DNA of 64,000 bases from Cytobacillus purgationiresistens (GTDB lineage Bacteria; Bacillota; Bacilli; Bacillales; Cytobacillaceae). Of the stretch, positions 33,829 to 42,737 are shown piece after piece. Position 1 is the stretch's first letter; each line of letters begins with the position of its first letter. The notes beneath the pieces are model-generated. The model searched no databases. It saw only the letters and a program-made list of their open reading frames with translations, and was not told the origin of the DNA. Made by a program: the position numbers and the translations under genes. Where the stretch lies: NCBI RefSeq assembly GCF_030813235.1, contig NZ_JAUSUB010000015.1, positions 62,001-126,000 of the forward strand. The letters run 5' to 3'.

Positions 33829-34578
33829 ATGATTGTACTTAAATCACCGAGGGAAATTGAGAAAATGGCCGATGCTGGTAAATTACTTGCTACATGCCAT
33901 AAAGAGATTGCCAAGCTAATAAAGCCAGGCATAACAACTTGGGAAATTGAAGAGTTTGTTGAATCGTTTTTAAGGAAGCATGGAGCAACACCTGAACAAA
34001 AAGGCTATAGAGGATATCAGTACGCCACATGTGCCAGTGTGAATGACGAAGTATGCCATGGCTTTCCAAGGAAGCAGCAGCTATCTGCAGGCGATATTGT
34101 CACAATCGATATGGTCGTAAAATACAACGGTGCCTTAGCTGACTCAGCGTGGACATATGCAATCGGTGATGTTTCAAATGAGACAGAGAAGCTGTTGAAT
34201 GTAACGAAGGAATCCTTATATAAGGGAATTGAGCATGCTCAATTTGGAAGTCGTGTAGGAGATATTGGTCATGCCATTCAAACCTTTGTTGAACAGGAGG
34301 GCTTTTCGGTAGTGCGCGACTTCATTGGTCATGGGATAGGAGCAGTCATACATGAGAAGCCTGATATTCCTCACTTCGGCTTACCTGGTAAAGGAGCAAG
34401 ATTAAAGGAAGGAATGGTATTTACCATTGAGCCAATGGTGAATATGGGCAAATATCAAACGAGGATGGATCAGAATGGATGGACTGCCCGAACAATAGAT
34501 GAATCTTTGTCAGCACAATATGAGCATACAATTGCTATCACAACCAAGGGGCCAATCATACTAACAGATCAAGATTAA
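33829..34578 (+). CDS. map: Type I methionine aminopeptidase
   Basis: A 249-residue M24 metallopeptidase that removes the initiator Met from new proteins. The metal ligands are visible: D in I-V-T-I-D-M-V and D-S-A-W-T-Y (two Asp), His in G-H-G-I-G, Glu in F-T-I-E-P-M-V and Glu in Y-E-H-T-I-A-I. No SH3 extension is present. The frame starts earlier at 33811, but GAAGGAAGG places the ATG at 33829. The housekeeping map usually lies in the ribosomal protein cluster, so this is probably the second copy, like B. subtilis yflG. Confidence 0.94.
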   Translation: MIVLKSPREIEKMADAGKLLATCHKEIAKLIKPGITTWEIEEFVESFLRKHGATPEQKGYRGYQYATCASVNDEVCHGFPRKQQLSAGDIVTIDMVVKYNGALADSAWTYAIGDVSNETEKLLNVTKESLYKGIEHAQFGSRVGDIGHAIQTFVEQEGFSVVRDFIGHGIGAVIHEKPDIPHFGLPGKGARLKEGMVFTIEPMVNMGKYQTRMDQNGWTARTIDESLSAQYEHTIAITTKGPIILTDQD

Positions 34579-34583
34579 AACAA

Positions 34584-34618
34584 GCAAGGCAGCCATTTTG
34601 AATGGCTGCATTTGCTTT
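34584..34618 (+). terminator. Terminator of map
   Basis: GCAGCCATT / AATGGCTGC (34589-34597 and 34601-34609) with flanking GCAA/TTGC and a short pyrimidine tract. Confidence 0.7.
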
Positions 34619-34629
34619 CTATCTGCGGT

Positions 34630-35120
34630 ATTTAATGACTCGAGTCCTTAAGCCTTGCTCCCAGAAAGTGAAGATCAACCTTTTTCAGAATTGCTTTAAG
34701 TTTATCTTCCCTGGGACGAGCCACCTACGCATTTCTTTTGTCTAGCTACGGTGGCTAGGGACTCGAGGTCTTAAGCCGGATATGAATTGAAGGTAAAAAT
34801 CAACCTTCATTTCATACCCATCTTAAGCTTGTCGTCCCTGAACGAGCCACCTACGCATTTCTTTTTGTCTAGCTACGGTGGCTAGGGACTCGAGGTCTTA
34901 AGCCGGATATGAATTGAAGGTGAAGATCAACCTTCATTTCATATCCATCTTAAGCTTGTCGTCCCTGAACGAGCCACCTACGCATTTCTTTTTGTCTAGC
35001 TACGGTGGCTAGGGACTCGAGGTCTTAAGCCGGATATGAATTGAAGGTGAAGATCAACCTTCATTTCATATCCATCTTAAGCTTGTCGTCCCTGAACGAG
35101 CCACCTACGCATTTCTTTTT
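34630..35120. repeat. 127-bp tandem repeats with hairpin potential
   Basis: Three nearly identical 127-bp units (34740-34866, 34867-34993, 34994-35120), starting GTCTAGCTACGGTGGCTAGG, preceded by one diverged unit (about 34630-34739). Within each unit the outer arms GGTGGCTAGGGAC and GTCCCT...GAGCCACC, two CTTAAG sites and the inner GGATATGAA/TTCATATCC and TTGAAGGT/ACCTTCA pairs can fold into one long imperfect hairpin. No gene lies in 34579-35120. Confidence 0.9.
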
Positions 35121-35348
35121 TCACTTGTTTTTTCTTAGGTTGCCTAGTTCTTCGGCGATGGCTTGCATTTCATTAGGGCTGAATGAGTTTTTTTTCATTA
35201 CTAGTTCATAAATTTCTTTCAGCTCTTCATACATTTCTTCATCAAAATGGGATGGCTTGATTGCCCCAAAGTTTAATACTTTTAATTTCTCTTTAATTTT
35301 TTCAATCATATAATCCACATTTTCAATAGACTTTTGTGATAAGTTCAT
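35121..35348 (-). CDS. yfkK: DUF1128 family protein (YfkK type)
   Basis: A 75-residue cytosolic protein of the UPF0435/DUF1128 family, of unknown function. It is mostly helical ([20 protein letters not shown], then [36 protein letters not shown]), which matches B. subtilis YfkK in length and pattern. It sits at the expected place in the yfk block (between yfkM and yfkI/yfkH), although map and the tandem repeats are inserted before it, and yfkJ is absent. The stop codon borders the last repeat unit directly. Confidence 0.85.
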   Translation of the reverse strand: MNLSQKSIENVDYMIEKIKEKLKVLNFGAIKPSHFDEEMYEELKEIYELVMKKNSFSPNEMQAIAEELGNLRKNK

Positions 35349-35546
35349 GCAGTGGTTCCTCCCCCTTGTTAATCATAGGTATTTTCATCTTTCCATGTTA
35401 GGGGAGAAAAGTCAACCGCAAAATGAGAGGCATCAGGTTGAATCTTTCTCTTATTGGTTGCATGAAGATGGGGAAATAGCAGAAAATGTAGAAGTAGAGT
35501 TCATATACAAAATCATCTAGTATTTTAAAAAAAGGAGAATGTCAAA

Positions 35547-35894
35547 ATGGGGAAATCATTGTTTTGGAAAGGTGTATTAGCGGGAGCGATAGCAGGTGGA
35601 GCTTTGAGTATGCTCGATCGCAGTACAAGAGAGACAGCAAAAGTAAAGTGTAAACAAACAACTGGCAATATCACTTATTACATAAAACATCCTGATGAAG
35701 TGGTTCATCAAGTAAAGGATGTGTCAGCACGAATAAAAATTGCCGCAGAGCAAGTTAGTGAAGATGTTGCGTTTATCACTCATACGGTTGAAGATCTCAG
35801 AGAAGCGGCCGAAAATACAAAGGATGCCTTCAGTCAAGGAAGTTCAAGAATTGGAAACATCGAAAAAGAAGAGGTAAACAAACCTCAAATATAG
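35547..35894 (+). CDS. YtxH-like protein (YfkI position)
   Basis: A 115-residue protein with an N-terminal Gly/Ala-rich hydrophobic helix (W-K-G-V-L-A-G-A-I-A-G-G-A-L-S-M-L), then a short basic segment and long amphipathic helices (VVHQVKDVSARIKIAAEQVS, DVAFITHTVEDLREAAENT), the YtxH/gas-vesicle-like arrangement found in many Bacillus stress proteins. A function is not known. It precedes the YihY-family gene by 17 bp, so they are probably co-transcribed, as yfkI-yfkH in B. subtilis. The ribosome binding site is AAAAAGGAGAATG. Confidence 0.7.
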   Translation: MGKSLFWKGVLAGAIAGGALSMLDRSTRETAKVKCKQTTGNITYYIKHPDEVVHQVKDVSARIKIAAEQVSEDVAFITHTVEDLREAAENTKDAFSQGSSRIGNIEKEEVNKPQI

Positions 35895-35911
35895 ATCTAT
35901 GGAGGTGGAGA

Positions 35912-36736
35912 ATGGAAAAAGCCGTTGGATTTGGCAAGGAGCTCTGGAACAGGGTTCAAAAAGACGATGTGTTTGGCATAGCAGCACAGTTGGCTTATTT
36001 CTTTTTATTATCCCTCTTTCCTTTATTAATTGTTCTAATATCCGTACTTCCATATTTGCCTATTACACAGGAAGATATTTTTGGGATTGTACGAGATTTT
36101 GCTCCAAAAGAAACGATGTCATTAATTGAAAATAATCTCAATGAAATGTCCACAAGAAATGGAACGCTATTATCATTTGGAGTACTTGCCACCCTTTGGT
36201 CAGCCTCGAATGGGATTAATGGAATTGTAAGAGCTTTTAACCGTGCTTATGATGTTCCGGAAAGCCGATCATTCTTGGTAGCAAGAGGTGTTGCTATTTT
36301 GTTGACGATATCCATGATCTTTGTGTTTGTTGTCGCTTTGTTACTTCCTGTATTTGGAAAACAAATCGGTTTGCTTTTATTTAATGGACTTGGACTGTCG
36401 GATGAATTCCTCTCATTGTGGAATATGCTCCGTTGGCTTGCCAGTCCTATGATTATCTTTCTGATCTTTTCCGGTTTATATTGGTTCGCCCCGAATAAAA
36501 AGCTAACGAAGGTAACCGTTCTTCCCGGCTCTATTTTTGCAACGGTTGGCTGGATTGTCGCATCCTATGCTTTCTCTTATTATGTAAGTAATTTTGCAAA
36601 TTACTCAGCGACATACGGCAGTATTGGCGCTATCATTATTCTCATGATTTGGTTTTATTTGTCAGGAATCATAATTATGATTGGTGGAGAAATCAACGCA
36701 ATGATTAATAAAAGCAAAAAAGCGCATGCGGAATAG
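35912..36736 (+). CDS. yfkH: YihY/BrkB-family membrane protein (YfkH type)
   Basis: A 274-residue protein of the UPF0761 YihY/virulence-factor BrkB family with six membrane segments. The family marks are D-D-V-F-G-I-A-A-Q-L-A-Y-F-F-L-L-S-L-F-P near the N-terminus, W-S-A-S-N-G-I-N-G-I-V-R-A-F-N-R-A-Y, and F-A-N-Y-S-A-T-Y-G-S-I-G-A-I-I-I-L-M-I-W in the last helices. The molecular role is not established (older ribonuclease BN assignments were wrong). The gene is 17 bp after a YtxH-like gene. A GGAGGTGGAGA site precedes it. Confidence 0.9.
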   Translation: MEKAVGFGKELWNRVQKDDVFGIAAQLAYFFLLSLFPLLIVLISVLPYLPITQEDIFGIVRDFAPKETMSLIENNLNEMSTRNGTLLSFGVLATLWSASNGINGIVRAFNRAYDVPESRSFLVARGVAILLTISMIFVFVVALLLPVFGKQIGLLLFNGLGLSDEFLSLWNMLRWLASPMIIFLIFSGLYWFAPNKKLTKVTVLPGSIFATVGWIVASYAFSYYVSNFANYSATYGSIGAIIILMIWFYLSGIIIMIGGEINAMINKSKKAHAE

Positions 36737-36823
36737 TGATAGTAGAAGTTACCTTATTAATGGTTAGTCTGTTTGCAAATACTATAATTGCAAGACCAAT
36801 TACGAATTCAGGGGGCAATTGAT

Positions 36824-36928
36824 ATGACAAAGCATACAAAAAAAGACGGCGGAACAAAGCAAAAAGGGAAAAACAAGCCAAAGCATAAAACATCAGGATC
36901 TGCCAACGGACAAAATGGATATCATTAA
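36824..36928 (+). CDS. Tiny Lys/Gly-rich protein, 34 aa
   Basis: A 34-codon ORF with a strong CAGGGGGC site eight bases before its ATG and its own terminator immediately after the stop. The product begins M-T-K-H-T-K-K-D-G-G-T-K and is nearly all Lys, Gly, His, Asn and Gln, with no hydrophobic core. It looks like the small basic, disordered peptides typical of spores or nucleoid-associated proteins. I cannot assign it to a named family. Its evidence rests on translation signals and the terminator. Confidence 0.5.
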   Translation: MTKHTKKDGGTKQKGKNKPKHKTSGSANGQNGYH

Positions 36929-36932
36929 TTAG

Positions 36933-36975
36933 AAGCGGTAAAAGTCATTTTAGAATGACTTTTACCGCTTTTTTT
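36933..36975 (+). terminator. Terminator of the 34-aa gene
   Basis: A 17-bp perfect stem AAGCGGTAAAAGTCATT / AATGACTTTTACCGCTT (36933-36949 and 36954-36970), followed by T5. Confidence 0.9.
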
Positions 36976-37007
36976 GATATTTAATAAAAAGAATAAGTAC
37001 AAAAAAA

Positions 37008-37032
37008 AGCCCCATGGCAGGGGCCTTTTTCT
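37008..37032 (-). terminator. Terminator of the P-type ATPase gene
   Basis: On the reverse strand GGCCCCTGCCATGGGGCT followed by TTTTTTTT. Confidence 0.75.
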
Positions 37033-37038
37033 AAAATG

Positions 37039-38967
37039 TTAATTTCTAAGCAATCGCAAGCTGTTAAGAATCACTAATATGGTGGATCCCTCATGTCCAA
37101 TGACCCCATAAGGCAGGTCGAGAATTTGCAGAAAGTTAGAGGCAATCAGAATCATAATTACGGTAATTGAGAAAACCACATTCTGCTTCACAATCTTGTT
37201 CATTCTGCGTGATAGTTCAATGGCTTCTGCAATTTTTGGAAGGTCATTCTTCATAAGAACGACGTCAGCCGTTTCAAGAGCGACATCTGTGCCTTCCCCC
37301 ATGGCTATTCCTACATTTGCTGTTGCCAGAGCAGGTGCGTCATTGATTCCATCACCAACCATTGCAACATTAGCGTAATCTTTTTTTAACTTTTTAAGAT
37401 GATTGACTTTTTCCTCCGGCAAGCATTCAGCGATGAAGTCATTGACATGGCTTTCACTTGCTATAGCATAAGCGGTGGTTTGACTATCGCCAGTTAGCAT
37501 CATTGTGTAGATACCTTGTTTTTTTAATTGATTTATTGCGTCTTTTGTTTCCGTTCTCACTACATCTTTTAACGCAATAATGGCAACAATTTCTTCATTC
37601 CTTTGCGCGAAAACAACGGTTTTTCCTTCTTGAGCAAGTTTGCTCGCTATACCGTTGGCAAAGCTTGATGCTTCGTCCTTCCCAATGAATGCAGCTTTTC
37701 CTATCTTCCACGATTCATGGCCAATTTTGGCCTTCACTCCCCATCCGGCAACATCTTCAAGGCCTTCCGGTCGAATAAAGGAGACCTGAAGATGCTTATT
37801 GGCATACTTGACGACCGCATTTGCGAGCGGGTGAGTAGATTGGTTCTCAATTGAAGCTGCTTTTTGTAGGATCTCATCATGATTAAGCCCAGTTTTTACA
37901 ATAAAGTCAGTCACTTCTGGTTTTCCTTTTGTTAATGTTCCAGTCTTATCAAACGCAATGGCTTTCAGATGACTCAAGTTCTCAAGATGAACGCCGCCTT
38001 TAAACAAGATACCTTTTCTTGCACCATTTGAGATGGCAGATAAAGTCGCAGGCATAATCGAAGCAACAAGCGCACATGGCGAGGCGACAACAAGTAAAAT
38101 CATCGCACGATAAAATGTTTCATTCCAGCTCCAGCCAAGAAGAAAATGTGGGAAGAACATCATGAGTACAACAACTGCAAGCACGATTTTTACATATTTG
38201 CCCTCAAACTTTTCAATAAAAAGCTGGCTAGGAGACTTTTCGCTTTGAGCGGATTGGACTAATTGTATTATTTTATGGAAGAGTGTCTCATCATTTTTCT
38301 TCGTAATCTCAACTGTAATCGCGCCATTTAAGTTAACTGTACCAGCAAAAACCTCATCTGCCATTCCTTTTGAAATGGGGATGGATTCACCGGTTATGGC
38401 AGCTTCATCAAGATTGGTTGAGCCATCTACAATTTTTCCATCAGATGGAACACGCTCTCCCGGTTTGATAAAAATAAGATCACCAATCTGCAAGTGGGAG
38501 ACATGGACCTTCTTCTCTATTCCATCTCGAATGAGCAATGCTTCCTCAGGCTGTAAATCCATGAGAGCTGAGATTTCTTTATGACTTTTATTCATTGTAT
38601 AGGTTTCGAGTGCTCCGCTGACAGCAAAGATAAATATTAAAATGGCTCCTTCTGTCCAATAACCAATGATGGCGGATCCAATAGCGGCAAAAATCATTAG
38701 CATCTCGACGTTTAGTTCTTTATTGGCAATTGTTTCCTCAATGCCTTCTTTTGCCTTCGCAAATCCGCCTATAACGAATGCCAAAACATAAGCAGTGACA
38801 GACGCAGTGGAAAGGTCATTTCGATCGAGTATCCATCCAGCTAGGATTAGGACACCACTAAACAAAGCAGCTATTAATTCTATATGTGGTCTAATTCTTT
38901 GCACCAGATGCGTCTCTGATTGATTTTTTATTTTTGTTTGTACATATGTTTTTGCTTCTGATTCCAT
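37039..38967 (-). CDS. zosA: Heavy-metal P-type ATPase (ZosA type)
   Basis: A ~642-residue P1B-type ATPase without N-terminal metal-binding HMA domains. Visible are the phosphatase T-G-E-S-I-P, the membrane metal site as S-P-C-A-L (an SPC variant of the usual CPC), the phosphorylation loop D-K-T-G-T-L-T-K-G, an H-P motif (STHPLANAVV) and V-G-D-G-I-N-D-A-P-A-L. In B. subtilis ZosA has this architecture and exports or imports Zn2+ under PerR control. The frame extends upstream to 39108, but AATGGAGGAACG nine bases before the ATG at 38967 defines the start. A PerR-like 7-1-7 palindrome lies 96-110 bp upstream. Confidence 0.85.
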   Translation of the reverse strand: MESEAKTYVQTKIKNQSETHLVQRIRPHIELIAALFSGVLILAGWILDRNDLSTASVTAYVLAFVIGGFAKAKEGIEETIANKELNVEMLMIFAAIGSAIIGYWTEGAILIFIFAVSGALETYTMNKSHKEISALMDLQPEEALLIRDGIEKKVHVSHLQIGDLIFIKPGERVPSDGKIVDGSTNLDEAAITGESIPISKGMADEVFAGTVNLNGAITVEITKKNDETLFHKIIQLVQSAQSEKSPSQLFIEKFEGKYVKIVLAVVVLMMFFPHFLLGWSWNETFYRAMILLVVASPCALVASIMPATLSAISNGARKGILFKGGVHLENLSHLKAIAFDKTGTLTKGKPEVTDFIVKTGLNHDEILQKAASIENQSTHPLANAVVKYANKHLQVSFIRPEGLEDVAGWGVKAKIGHESWKIGKAAFIGKDEASSFANGIASKLAQEGKTVVFAQRNEEIVAIIALKDVVRTETKDAINQLKKQGIYTMMLTGDSQTTAYAIASESHVNDFIAECLPEEKVNHLKKLKKDYANVAMVGDGINDAPALATANVGIAMGEGTDVALETADVVLMKNDLPKIAEAIELSRRMNKIVKQNVVFSITVIMILIASNFLQILDLPYGVIGHEGSTILVILNSLRLLRN

Positions 38968-39032
38968 TTTTTCGTTCCTCCATTCCCGTTGAGAAGGATA
39001 ATCAACATCAATACCCCTATTAAACGACGAAA

Positions 39033-39055
39033 GCTGCCACCAGGTAGGTGACAGC
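39033..39055 (-). other. Leader hairpin between the promoter and zosA
   Basis: GCTG(T)CACC / GGTG(G)CAGC around TACCT in the untranslated leader. It is not followed by a T-run, so it is not an intrinsic terminator. Role unknown. Confidence 0.35.
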
Positions 39056-39062
39056 AAAAATC

Positions 39063-39077
39063 TCATAAATATTATGA
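39063..39077. promoter_or_regulatory. PerR/Fur-type 7-1-7 palindrome upstream of zosA
   Basis: TCATAAATATTATGA, a 15-bp dyad with a central base, close to the PerR box TTATAATNATTATAA. On the reverse strand it overlaps the -10 of a possible TTGTAG-N17-TATTTA promoter. Confidence 0.55.
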
Positions 39078-39163
39078 TTTCTTTTATTCTACAATATGAT
39101 GGAAGCAATGAAAAGGATAATCATTTTTTATTAAGAACTTTTCTTTTGTAATATTGGTTAAAA

Positions 39164-40327
39164 TCAAACCAGCTCTTTTGGTTTTCCAAAAAACGTAATA
39201 ATGATAAAAATACATAACATCATCGCACTGATAATATTAAAAAAGCTAAGTGACTCGAAATATTGAATAAATATTCCGCCGATATATGGTCCAAGTAGGC
39301 TGCCGATACTGAAGGAAACGCCGCATAATAAATTCCCGGTAGGTAGCAAATTCTTTGGAATCAAATCAGTCATATAGCTTATTCCGAGTGAAAACGTAGA
39401 GCCGACAGCCATTCCTGCAACAAATAGACAAACAGCTAAGGCAAGCACCCACCCTTCTAGAAAACCTGCTGCTGTGAATAATGCAAAGCCAATAAATAAA
39501 ATAATCATTAAAATATTCCGTCTGCCATATTTATCACTTAATATCCCGAGTGGTAGCTGGAAGACAATGGCCCCGACAGCAAAGGAGGTTAATAGCAAAG
39601 AAACACTTGATACTTCCAACCCGATTCGTAAGGCGTAAATGGGAAAGCTGCCGTTGATGGATGCTTCTAAGAATCCATATCCTAATGGGGGTATGAATGC
39701 AACCCATGCATATTTTGTGGCTTCCTTGAAGCGTTTAAAGGTTTCTTTAATTGAGTTGACCGCAATCGTTTGTTCAGGGAAATCATTTTTTAAAGTGAAT
39801 AAAAATAGCCAGGCAATCAAACATAGTATAGAAGAGACGATAAATGGCAGTGCTTCATTTATTTTTACAAGCGGCGCCATTAATGGTCCAACTGCAAAAC
39901 CAATTCCGAAAAATAAACCATAAATGGATATATTTCTGCCTCTCTTATGAATAGGAGAGAATGAGGTAATCCAGGTTTGTGTAGCAAAGTGTAAAGCATG
40001 GTCACCAATGCCGATTAAAAACCGCAGAATAAACCAGAACCAAAATGATTTCCAAACTGGAAATAGAAGAAGCGAAAGGACCACAAGCAATCCGCCTGCA
40101 ATAATAATCGGTTTATATCCGTATTTCCTTAATGGATGCTCCATGAAGGGTGAAATGAGTAATATTCCAATATATAGCCCTGTGGCATTTAAGCCATTTA
40201 AGCTTGAGGAAACCCCATCACTCTCAAAAATAATCGCGATAAGCGGGAGCAGCATACCTTGGCTAAAACCTGAAATCGCAACAATGCTGACTAGAATCCA
40301 AAATCTCATGTTTTCTTTGTTTTTCAT
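39164..40327 (-). CDS. yfkF: MFS transporter (YfkF position)
   Basis: A 387-residue major facilitator with 12 predicted helices. The N-terminal motif is G-F-S-Q-G-M-L-L-P-L-I-A, and the loop 8-9 motif (GILSDKYGRRNI) is a clear motif A. R-F-L-I-G-I-G-D-H-A-L-H-F lies in the TM4-TM5 region. In B. subtilis yfkF, an MFS gene, is next to yfkE on the opposite strand, as here. Substrate unknown. The ribosome binding site is AAGAGGTAAAAAC. Confidence 0.85.
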   Translation of the reverse strand: MKNKENMRFWILVSIVAISGFSQGMLLPLIAIIFESDGVSSSLNGLNATGLYIGILLISPFMEHPLRKYGYKPIIIAGGLLVVLSLLLFPVWKSFWFWFILRFLIGIGDHALHFATQTWITSFSPIHKRGRNISIYGLFFGIGFAVGPLMAPLVKINEALPFIVSSILCLIAWLFLFTLKNDFPEQTIAVNSIKETFKRFKEATKYAWVAFIPPLGYGFLEASINGSFPIYALRIGLEVSSVSLLLTSFAVGAIVFQLPLGILSDKYGRRNILMIILFIGFALFTAAGFLEGWVLALAVCLFVAGMAVGSTFSLGISYMTDLIPKNLLPTGNLLCGVSFSIGSLLGPYIGGIFIQYFESLSFFNIISAMMLCIFIIITFFGKPKELV

Positions 40328-40478
40328 AGTTTTTACCTCTTGATTTAAGTAGAGAATATAACTTCCAAATCTGATGTTAACTGAGCATCATGATTCTTGG
40401 CAAGGTTTTATTTCAAAAAGGGCTTAGTTATCCATGGTAATGGGATAATACACTAATAAAGATAGGAGTGAGAAAGGA

Positions 40479-41537
40479 TTGAATAAAGTATTCTTAGGCA
40501 TTGTCATTGCGGGATTGCCTTTGTCTGTAGCCGGTACATTGTTGCATTGGTCCAGTACGATTTTGTTTGTGGTCTATTGCGTGACAATTATCGCCCTTGC
40601 AAGCTTTATGGGACGTGCGACAGAAAGTTTGGCTATCGTCACCGGCCCACGAATAGGAGGCTTGCTTAATGCGACTTTTGGGAATGCGGTCGAATTAATC
40701 ATTGCGATTTTTGCGCTCAAGGAAGGTTTAATTGGAGTGGTTCTGGCCTCTTTGACAGGTTCAGTTTTAGGGAATTTGCTGCTCGTAGCAGGATTATCCT
40801 TTTTTATAGGAGGGCTCAAATTTAAGCGCCAAGTTTTCAATGTATATGATGCACGCCATAATTCAGGCTTGTTAATTTTTGCAGTAATTGTTGCTTTTGT
40901 TATTCCGGAAATCTTTTCGATGTCGTTAAATGAAGAAAGAACGATGACGTTTAGTATAGGTATTTCAATTATTTTAATCTTATTATATTTAGCTGCATTA
41001 TTCTTTAAGCTTGTTACCCATCGCGGTGTCTATCAGGCAGGAACAAAGGGTGCTTCACATACTGAAGAGGAAACTCCGGAATGGGGGAAGGGAAAGGCGA
41101 TTGGCGTTCTTGCACTTTCAACCCTTGCTGTTGCTTATGTATCAGAAAATCTCGTGCATACCTTTGAGGCAGTCGGAGACACATTTGGCTGGTCTGAGCT
41201 GTTTATTGGGGTTATTATAGTGGCCATTGTCGGAAATGCAGCTGAACATGCGTCTGCCATTATCATGGCTGTGAAAAACAAAATGGATGTGGCTGTGGAG
41301 ATAGCAATCGGCTCCACCTTGCAAGTTGCTATGTTTGTAGCGCCTGTTCTCGTACTGGTTTCTTTATTTTTCCCAGTATCCATGCCGCTTGTCTTTACGA
41401 TTCCAGAATTGGTTACAATGGTGTCGGCTGTATTGCTGATGGTGGTTATTTCAAATGATGGTGAGTCCAATTGGTTTGAGGGGGCTATCCTGCTTGCAGC
41501 CTATCTAATTATAGGAATTGGTTTCTATTTATTATAA
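40479..41537 (+). CDS. yfkE: Calcium/proton exchanger (CAX, YfkE type)
   Basis: A 352-residue CAX family Ca2+/H+ antiporter with eleven hydrophobic helices. Both alpha-repeat signatures are present: N-A-T-F-G-N-A-V-E-L-I-I-A in the first half and V-G-N-A-A-E-H-A-S-A-I-I-M-A in the second, the Glu residues being those that bind Ca2+ in B. subtilis YfkE. It exports Ca2+ at the cytoplasmic membrane. The start is TTG at 40479 with an AGGAG ten bases upstream. It is divergent from the MFS gene and followed by a strong terminator. Confidence 0.93.
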   Translation: MNKVFLGIVIAGLPLSVAGTLLHWSSTILFVVYCVTIIALASFMGRATESLAIVTGPRIGGLLNATFGNAVELIIAIFALKEGLIGVVLASLTGSVLGNLLLVAGLSFFIGGLKFKRQVFNVYDARHNSGLLIFAVIVAFVIPEIFSMSLNEERTMTFSIGISIILILLYLAALFFKLVTHRGVYQAGTKGASHTEEETPEWGKGKAIGVLALSTLAVAYVSENLVHTFEAVGDTFGWSELFIGVIIVAIVGNAAEHASAIIMAVKNKMDVAVEIAIGSTLQVAMFVAPVLVLVSLFFPVSMPLVFTIPELVTMVSAVLLMVVISNDGESNWFEGAILLAAYLIIGIGFYLL

Positions 41538-41549
41538 AAGTAAACAAAA

Positions 41550-41585
41550 AACGGCTTCTGCGGTGGCAGTAGGAGCCGTTTTTGC
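41550..41585 (+). terminator. Terminator of yfkE
   Basis: AACGGCT(TC)TGC with GCAG(TAGG)AGCCGTT and a T-run. Confidence 0.8.
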
Positions 41586-41907
41586 TTTAAACGATAAGTA
41601 ATCTTTTAAGGGTCATATGTTCCAAATAGGACTGCACTGTCGAACTCGCTTCTAGACATGAATCACCAACCTTCATTGTTTTTATCAAAACGAATCAAGA
41701 TCATTCAATGTTTCACTCTACATCTTAAGCGAATTGCTTCAAGCTGCCCTCCTTTTTTTAAAGTAAATTCATTGTAACTTATTATTTGATATTTGTAAAT
41801 ATTCAGATTTTTACAATATCATTACATTTTTCTCAGACAATGAGGATAATATCCGCCAACTCCGAAAAAACTAAGGAAAATGAAAGGCATTGAAAGGAGC
41901 AAGCACG
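41586..41907. other. Gene-free stretch upstream of yfkD
   Basis: I see no supported gene in these ~320 bp. It is AT-rich and presumably carries the yfkD promoter, which I could not identify with confidence. Confidence 0.4.
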
Positions 41908-42729
41908 ATGAAAAAGATATTCTCGATCGTCTGTATGGCCATAATGATGTTTATGCTCATTCAACCGGTTGCTAATGCAGAAAAAGCACCTGCTAAAAAG
42001 GAAGAAAAGAAACAAACAGGCATTACAATTCCAAGTTCTGTTTTAAATATAGCGAAGGAAAATACTTACCCTAATCCTGCAGAGGATCTGCCAACATTGC
42101 AGCCAAGCGAACTAACCCAGGAGCTAATGGACTCGTCAAAAATTAAAATTGAAAATCCTGATCTTATCCGTATGTTAAATGAGACGACAGTAAACAGCAC
42201 ACCATTTGCTGTAGGGTATCGCGCAATTGTTTATTTAGGACAATGGCCGCTTAATTATGAATCGTCTGAAACCTCACCTAACTGGGAGTATCAGAAGGTT
42301 AATACGAATTATTGGGATAACCGCGGAGGAAGCGCCCCGTATCAAATTCATTATGTACAGGAAATGCAAAAGGTTGTCAGAGGCGGTCTCACCTCTAAAG
42401 TGCCCCATACCGATGACGTGAAAAATATGATGTTATTAAAAGCTACGGAAAAAACTGGCTTGCCCCTTTCCTTTGAAACCATTATTGGCGGGGGTACAAA
42501 GAAAGATCATATATACCATACACCAATTAATCGTTTAGGATATTTGTATGCCTATGCGTCAGCCATTAATGAAAAAGGTAAAGTGACTTATGGTGAAGTA
42601 TATTTAATGCTAAAAGGAAATAAAAAAATGATCGTTGTTAAAAATATCACCTCTCAAGGCATTGGTGCATGGATTCCTGTTCAGGATCATATCTCTTATG
42701 GATTCATTGTGTCAGAGAGACCTCGTTAA
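41908..42729 (+). CDS. yfkD: Secreted protein of unknown function (YfkD type)
   Basis: A ~273-residue protein with a Sec signal peptide (K-K-I-F-S-I-V, then a hydrophobic core and A-N-A at about residue 27, followed by a Lys-rich stretch). The mature protein is soluble, containing blocks such as F-A-V-G-Y-R-A-I-V-Y-L-G-Q-W-P-L-N-Y-E-S and I-T-S-Q-G-I-G-A-W-I-P-V. It occupies the yfkD position of the conserved block and matches it in length; the function is unknown and a sporulation role is possible. The start at 41908 follows AAAGGAGC. A terminator lies after the stop. Confidence 0.75.
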   Translation: MKKIFSIVCMAIMMFMLIQPVANAEKAPAKKEEKKQTGITIPSSVLNIAKENTYPNPAEDLPTLQPSELTQELMDSSKIKIENPDLIRMLNETTVNSTPFAVGYRAIVYLGQWPLNYESSETSPNWEYQKVNTNYWDNRGGSAPYQIHYVQEMQKVVRGGLTSKVPHTDDVKNMMLLKATEKTGLPLSFETIIGGGTKKDHIYHTPINRLGYLYAYASAINEKGKVTYGEVYLMLKGNKKMIVVKNITSQGIGAWIPVQDHISYGFIVSERPR

Positions 42730-42737
42730 TTTTTGCG

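Noticed and set aside
34630..35120. CRISPR array
   Set aside because: The repeats are directly abutting 127-bp units with no unique spacers and no cas genes.
39033..39055. Metal-sensing riboswitch upstream of zosA
   Set aside because: Only a single small hairpin is present; I see no match to the yybP-ykoY, NiCo or other known metal aptamer patterns.
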